Source: Anaerolineaceae bacterium UBA5224
Lineage (GTDB): Bacteria > Chloroflexota > Anaerolineae > Anaerolineales > Anaerolineaceae
Assembly (NCBI GenBank): GCA_002409365.1
Contig: DHUW01000043.1
Location: forward strand, 1,802 to 13,174
Direction: 5' to 3'
Length of the DNA: 11,373 bases
Below are positions 8,247-11,373 of this stretch, piece after piece (positions within the stretch are counted from its first letter, which is position 1; every line of letters begins with the position of its first letter). The notes under the pieces were generated by a model. It was not told where the DNA came from. It ran no database searches and worked only from the letters and a program-made list of their open reading frames with translations. Both the position numbers and the translations under genes were made by a program.

Positions 8247-9248
8247 TTATCCTACGTTTGTAGTTTGAGGAATGTGTTTGAGCCAGGTGTACCGTGCTTG
8301 CATGTACGATTTCCAGTCCTGCATTTCCTCAGTTTCAAACCATCTGAAAAGATCTTCCGCATGCACGCTGATGAAACTCCCCTCATCTTTGACCAATCTT
8401 TTCCAGACTCCGGTTGATGTAGCCCCCAAGCCTATCAGCAGTGGCGAGGTGATCCGTTTGAAGTCGCCATTTGCATCCGGTGAGATGTGCAGCAGGCTGA
8501 CTACATCCGCACCCATCTCGTGAGCATCTTCCATCCTGGCTGCAAGGAACTGCTGGCGCATGAATTGGTAGAACGGCTCGTAATAAAGCGCGTCGACACC
8601 TGGCAGCAGGTCCGTGTCCACGATGCAGTCCGGGTCATCAAACAGGTGCTGATAGATTTTCCGCCGGTCTGTGCCGCTTGTGGAAAATCCGAGGTAGCTG
8701 CCTCCGTAGGACTCGGTGTATTTCCACTCGATCAGTACTGCCTGCCGGATTTTATCCCTGTCCTCAAACATGACGATCGTGTCGGCGCTGGTGAAGTTCG
8801 CTCCGCGCGTGCGGTTACCGGTTTTGGACGCACGTTCACCCAGGTAATTTTCTGCCCCGATCCACTCAAAGGAAACGTAGAGTCCATCTTCAACCGGGAT
8901 TATGTGGTCTATTTGCGGGAAAACCGATCTCAATAAGTTAGCCAGCTCAATGGGTTTATCCGTGAATGGAAACAGGAAATTGACACACGCGACCTGGGAG
9001 CTGCACAGGTGATTGCTCGGTTTTCCATTCTGACCCTGATGCCAGGCAATGTTGTGATTTGCGAAAAACGCCATGGCCGCTTGCCGGATTGGGGGAAAGA
9101 GGTTCTCCTCCGCGTATTCCGAGGGTAGGCAAAACGGGCGGGGCTTGCCTTTGAATAGACCGTCAACTTTAGCATTCTCTGAAATAGTATCAGAAAGGGC
9201 TTTAAACCGAATTTGTTTAGGTTTTTCGCTTTCGAGAAATTTACCCAT
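8247..9248 (-). CDS. PGN_0703-type putative restriction endonuclease (PD-(D/E)XK fold)
   Basis: This 333-residue protein matches what I recall of the PGN_0703 family of putative restriction endonucleases. The stretch HLCSSQVACVNFLFPF (80-95) is characteristic, followed by FEWIG (127-131), YLGER, GANFTSADTIVMFE (149-162) and LIEWKYTESY (172-181). D156 with E174-x-K176 fits a PD-(D/E)XK active site, with E128 as a possible extra acidic residue. Such proteins are predicted to cleave DNA, but substrate and methylation sensitivity are not established, and no methyltransferase is present in this window. The start codon lies only six bases after the stop of the upstream gene (9255-9932) and no clear Shine-Dalgarno precedes it, which suggests translational coupling in one operon. 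Full length with no obvious damage. Confidence 0.8.
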   Translation of the reverse strand: MGKFLESEKPKQIRFKALSDTISENAKVDGLFKGKPRPFCLPSEYAEENLFPPIRQAAMAFFANHNIAWHQGQNGKPSNHLCSSQVACVNFLFPFTDKPIELANLLRSVFPQIDHIIPVEDGLYVSFEWIGAENYLGERASKTGNRTRGANFTSADTIVMFEDRDKIRQAVLIEWKYTESYGGSYLGFSTSGTDRRKIYQHLFDDPDCIVDTDLLPGVDALYYEPFYQFMRQQFLAARMEDAHEMGADVVSLLHISPDANGDFKRITSPLLIGLGATSTGVWKRLVKDEGSFISVHAEDLFRWFETEEMQDWKSYMQARYTWLKHIPQTTNVG

Positions 9249-9254
9249 TTAGGT

Positions 9255-9932
9255 TCACACTACGCGCTTTTCTCTTTTTTCCTGTTGGATCTCCCAAATT
9301 CTTTTTTGAAGCTCCACTTCTTCAGGTGTCCATGTGTGTTTTACATTCTCTGCGTGTCGTTTGACATCAACCCAGGTCCGATTAATCACGTTCGGTTGTT
9401 TTTCAGGGTCATCAGAATTGGGGTCACCCATGTGCCAGTATTTTCTATCACAAAAATAGAGGTATTTACTCCGATACTGATTGAATGGTTCAACAATGCC
9501 ATATTTCTCGATGAAGACGATCAAACTCGCGTGATCATCTGTATCACACATGGCTTTGGTCGTGTACTCATGAGGCAAAGTTCGTGCATATCTCCAGGCA
9601 AATTTCCATTTTGCGCGACCGATCCTTCGGGATAAATCATTGTGTTCATCTTCTGGCACAGGCGATAGTCCCATCAAGATCATTAGACGAAAATCGGTAT
9701 CTGGTTGTAATTCGTTCAAGTAATCATCCCAATTCCGAGGATTTTTGACCTTTGGTTTGTACAATTTATCCAATTCAGGAAAAGATTGATCACCGCAGGC
9801 TTCGATAATTTTACTTTTTTCGCCTATATTGATGACCCAAGCGCCATAACGGAAACCGCTTTTTTCATAGGTCATAGATCCCCCAAGACTTTCGACCAGA
9901 GCACGTACCAAACCATAAGGTTGATCTGACAT
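9255..9932 (-). CDS. Uncharacterised two-part protein with PHEY / KYWxMG / INR motifs
   Basis: The product has 225 residues, no signal peptide and no membrane segment. The N-terminal part (about 1-85) has a compact pattern: LVESLGGSMTYEKSG, AWVINIG, and FPELDKLYKPK at 51-61. The second part (about 108-187) carries LPHEYTTK (119-126), FIEKYG (140-145), KYWHMGDP (164-171) and NVINRTW (181-187). This matches my memory of a widespread family of small uncharacterised bacterial proteins with PHEY...KYWxMG...IINR motifs, often about 100 residues and free-standing. Here it appears fused to an extra N-terminal domain and followed by a charged helical tail. It is the first gene of the operon with the PGN_0703-type nuclease, so it may be a partner, specificity or control subunit; this is inferred from position only. 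The start is secured by a perfect Shine-Dalgarno sequence. Confidence 0.8.
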   Translation of the reverse strand: MSDQPYGLVRALVESLGGSMTYEKSGFRYGAWVINIGEKSKIIEACGDQSFPELDKLYKPKVKNPRNWDDYLNELQPDTDFRLMILMGLSPVPEDEHNDLSRRIGRAKWKFAWRYARTLPHEYTTKAMCDTDDHASLIVFIEKYGIVEPFNQYRSKYLYFCDRKYWHMGDPNSDDPEKQPNVINRTWVDVKRHAENVKHTWTPEEVELQKRIWEIQQEKREKRVV

Positions 9933-9943
9933 TTCACCTCCTT
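9933..9943 (-). promoter_or_regulatory. Strong ribosome binding site of the minus-strand operon
   Basis: On the minus strand this reads AAGGAGGTGAA directly before the ATG at 9932. Ten bases are a full complement to the 3' end of 16S rRNA, and GGAGG sits four bases from the start codon. It fixes the start and suggests efficient translation of the operon. Confidence 0.85.
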
Positions 9944-9958
9944 GTTGTCTATATGTTG

Positions 9959-9964
9959 ATTATA
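9959..9964 (-). promoter_or_regulatory. Putative -10 box of the minus-strand operon
   Basis: The minus strand reads TATAAT here, 15 bases upstream of the ribosome binding site, so the transcript would have a very short leader. There is no good -35 box at 16-18 bases (the best is AGTAAC at 9982-9987), so an activator or a weak promoter is possible. The tRNA-like D-arm lies just upstream and covers the expected -35 region. Confidence 0.4.
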
Positions 9965-9978
9965 CAGGGAAAATAGAT

Positions 9979-10015
9979 GGGGTTACTCGCTAACCAACTG
10001 AGCCACCTGGTCCCC
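9979..10015 (-). other. tRNA-like 5' fragment (D-arm), not a complete tRNA
   Basis: The minus strand contains GGCTCAGTTGGTTAGCGAG (9986-10004), close to the standard tRNA D-arm; GCTC can pair with GAGT. The next bases do not form an anticodon arm, and no T-arm follows, so this is not a functional tRNA. It may be a remnant left by integration or a chance match. The same bases also pair as GGTTA/TAACC and GGGG/CCCC. Confidence 0.3.
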
Positions 10016-10128
10016 GCTAGCTTGCCACACACGTGGGGAGGGTTGCCCTCAGCTTGCTGCTTTCGCTTTCAATCTTGCTCCTCGAAGCCCTCCAAAACTG
10101 ATTTCCTGAATGTATATTTTCTACTATT

Positions 10129-10156
10129 TTATATAGCTGCTCTCGAAGCTATATAA
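10129..10156. repeat. Inverted repeat TTATATAGCT / AGCTATATAA
   Basis: Two perfect 10-base arms are separated by the eight bases GCTCTCGA; one wobble and one further pair can extend the stem. The site lies about 155 bases before the Maff2 gene. With no T run next to it, a terminator role is weak; a protein binding site or an RNA hairpin is equally possible. Confidence 0.5.
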
Positions 10157-10308
10157 GAGACTTTCTGTGTCTATACTAATGATTTTTTCTTCGTCATTGA
10201 CTAGCTTTTTCCAAACTTCAATCGCGGTTTTGATCTTCAGTCTGTCTGGCAATAATCACTTGACCGTTGTTTATGTATTAGCGCACCTCAATATCGAGGA
10301 GCTAATTC

Positions 10309-10542
10309 ATGAATCGAGGAAACGACATGGAATTTTTCAATGAAGCAATCAATCTCCTGAAAATATTAGTCATTGCACTAGGGGCGGGTTTGTCCGTCTG
10401 GGGCGTCATCAACCTGTTGGAAGGCTATGGCAACGATAACCCTGGCGCAAAGAGCCAAGGGATCAAACAGCTTATGGCTGGGGGTGGGGTCGTACTGATC
10501 GGGATCCAACTGATTCCGCTCCTGGCAGGCTTGTTCGGATAA
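10309..10542 (+). CDS. Maff2-family mobile element membrane protein
   Basis: The 77-residue product has two hydrophobic segments, about 15-37 and 57-76, around the conserved loop GYGNDNPGAKSQGIKQLMAG (44-63), which is typical of the Maff2 family. These proteins are encoded in the conjugation operons of ICEs from Clostridia and relatives, directly before the VirB6-like gene, as here. Their size and two-helix layout recall VirB2/TrbC-type subunits, but that role is inference. Two starts are possible: ATG 10309 with GAGGAG at 10296-10301, and ATG 10327 with GAGGA at 10316-10320. The second gives MEFFNEAINLL, which looks like the usual family start. The stop is seven bases before the next gene, so both belong to one operon. 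Confidence 0.9.
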   Translation: MNRGNDMEFFNEAINLLKILVIALGAGLSVWGVINLLEGYGNDNPGAKSQGIKQLMAGGGVVLIGIQLIPLLAGLFG

Positions 10543-10549
10543 GCTCCTG

Positions 10550-11373
10550 ATGTCCGGTCTGCTCGACATAATTGAGGAGGCGATCAGATCCTTTTTCATT
10601 GGCTTGATTGAAAGCAATCTGACGACCATGTTTGCCGATGTCAACGAGAAGACTGCTACCATCGCAGAACAAATCGGGCAAACACCGCAAGGCTGGAATG
10701 GCAACATCTTCAGTATGATCCGCTCCTTGTCAGAAACAGTCATCATTCCGATCGCAGGCATGATCATCACCTTCGTGCTCTGCTATGAGCTGATCTCGAT
10801 GATCACCGAAAAGAACAATCTTCATGAAGGGGACACCTTCAGTTTCTTCAAATATTTCATCAAAATGTGGGTGGCGGTTTTTCTGGTCTCCCACACCTTT
10901 GATATCACCATGGCAATTTTCGATGTCGCCCAACACGTGGTTACAGCCGCTTCCGCCTTGATCAGAGGGAGCGCGTACATCGATATCGGTGAAGTCCTGG
11001 CAGCCATGATTGCAGCATTGCAGGATAAGGGCATCCCGGAACTGGCCGCGCTTTCCATGGAAACCCTCCTGGTCAGCAACGCCATGAAACTGCTCTCAGT
11101 GCTAATCACGGTGATCCTGTACGGACGCATGATCGAAATCTTCCTGACTTGCTCGGTTGCTCCGATTCCTTTCGCCACCCTGACCAATCGTGAATGGGGG
11201 CAGATAGGCAATAACTATATTCGCAACCTGGTCGCGTTGGGCTTCCAGGGCTTCTTCATGATGGTCTGTGTGGCAATCTACACGGTTCTCGTTCAAAGCA
11301 TCGTACTCTCGGAAAACATCCACGCCAACGTCTTCCAGATAGCCGCCTATACCGTGCTACTCTGCTTCTCGCT
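10550..11373 (+). CDS. VirB6/TrbL-like conjugal transfer protein (CD1112 type), 3' end outside window
   Basis: The open frame starts at ATG 10550 and runs off the right edge after 274 complete codons. The N-terminal part has an amphipathic helix, then ESNLTTMFADVNEK (21-34) and GQTPQGWN (43-50), which I recognise from the VirB6/TrbL-like proteins of clostridial ICEs. Hydrophobic segments follow at about 63-85, 103-125, 176-200 and 225-250, with another at the cut end. The family forms the inner-membrane part of the type IV secretion channel that moves DNA in conjugation. The start lies seven bases after the Maff2 stop, with no clear Shine-Dalgarno sequence, so translation is probably coupled. 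PrgI-like, VirB4-type ATPase and cell-wall hydrolase genes would be expected next. No frameshift is seen. Confidence 0.9.
   Translation, partial: MSGLLDIIEEAIRSFFIGLIESNLTTMFADVNEKTATIAEQIGQTPQGWNGNIFSMIRSLSETVIIPIAGMIITFVLCYELISMITEKNNLHEGDTFSFFKYFIKMWVAVFLVSHTFDITMAIFDVAQHVVTAASALIRGSAYIDIGEVLAAMIAALQDKGIPELAALSMETLLVSNAMKLLSVLITVILYGRMIEIFLTCSVAPIPFATLTNREWGQIGNNYIRNLVALGFQGFFMMVCVAIYTVLVQSIVLSENIHANVFQIAAYTVLLCFS

Larger units (their letters stand above)
9944..10308. other. Intergenic region between divergent cargo and conjugation operons
   Basis: No convincing gene is present in these 365 bases. Contents from left to right: the TATAAT box for the minus operon (9959-9964); a tRNA-like D-arm on the minus strand (9979-10015); a GC-rich stretch with small inverted repeats (10011-10060), including GAGGG-TTG-CCCTC and CAGC-TT-GCTG; a longer AT-rich hairpin (10129-10156); and a minus-strand open frame of 42 codons with a TTG start and no ribosome binding site (10252 down to 10124). 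A weak plus-strand promoter candidate, TTGATC at 10230-10235 with TAATCA at 10253-10258 (17-base spacer), could serve the Maff2 gene. The GC-rich part looks more structured than ordinary spacer and may be a conserved element of the ICE. Confidence 0.5.

Noticed and set aside
9213..9635. Plus-strand open frame of about 140 codons across the two minus-strand genes
   Set aside because: It overlaps both genes of the well-supported minus operon, has no ribosome binding site and encodes no recognisable motif.
9979..10015. A complete tRNA gene
   Set aside because: Only a D-arm is present; no anticodon stem, T-arm or paired acceptor can be built from the flanking bases.
10822..11323. Minus-strand frames opposite the VirB6-like gene
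   Set aside because: The plus-strand frame is open to the edge and matches a known conjugation family; the opposite frames show no motif or ribosome binding site.

Overview
The window looks like the junction between an accessory (cargo) region and the conjugation operon of an integrative and conjugative element (ICE). The last two genes encode a Maff2-family small membrane protein and a VirB6/TrbL-like channel protein of the CD1112 type. Both are known from ICEs of Clostridia and related anaerobes. Shine-Dalgarno sequences are clear (for example AAGGAGGTGA before the gene starting at 9932) and base composition is intermediate. An anaerobic Gram-positive-type or monoderm host, Clostridia or Chloroflexota (Anaerolineae), is my inference; no rRNA or taxonomic marker gene is present.

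Layout. (1) 2-2269, plus strand: the C-terminal part of an AddA/RecB-like helicase-nuclease, cut by the left edge of the window. (2) 2336-2947, plus: a small protein with a HEPN-type R-x4-H motif. (3) 2968-3138, plus: a 56-residue ORF ending in a very acidic tail. (4) 3240-8195, plus: a 1651-residue protein with acidic N-terminus, zinc ribbon, roughly twenty TPR units and a C-terminal coiled coil. (5) 8214-8242: a perfect dyad between convergent genes, probably a two-way terminator. (6) 9932 down to 8247, minus: a two-gene operon made of an uncharacterised two-part protein and a PD-(D/E)XK protein of the PGN_0703 putative restriction endonuclease type. (7) 9944-10308: an intergenic stretch with the minus-strand promoter, a tRNA-like D-arm, several hairpins and a possible gene remnant. 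(8) 10309-11373, plus: Maff2 and the 5' part of the VirB6-like gene, which runs off the right edge.

How it may work together. The four plus-strand cargo genes are co-directional with short gaps, so they may form one transcription unit. A helicase-nuclease, a putative HEPN RNase and a large TPR scaffold with a zinc ribbon is a combination that would suit a defence or genome-maintenance system. The divergent restriction-like pair next to the conjugation genes fits the same idea. No defence function is shown by the sequence itself. The best candidate for something undescribed is the set comprising the HEPN protein, the small acidic ORF and the giant TPR protein; second is the minus-strand pair.
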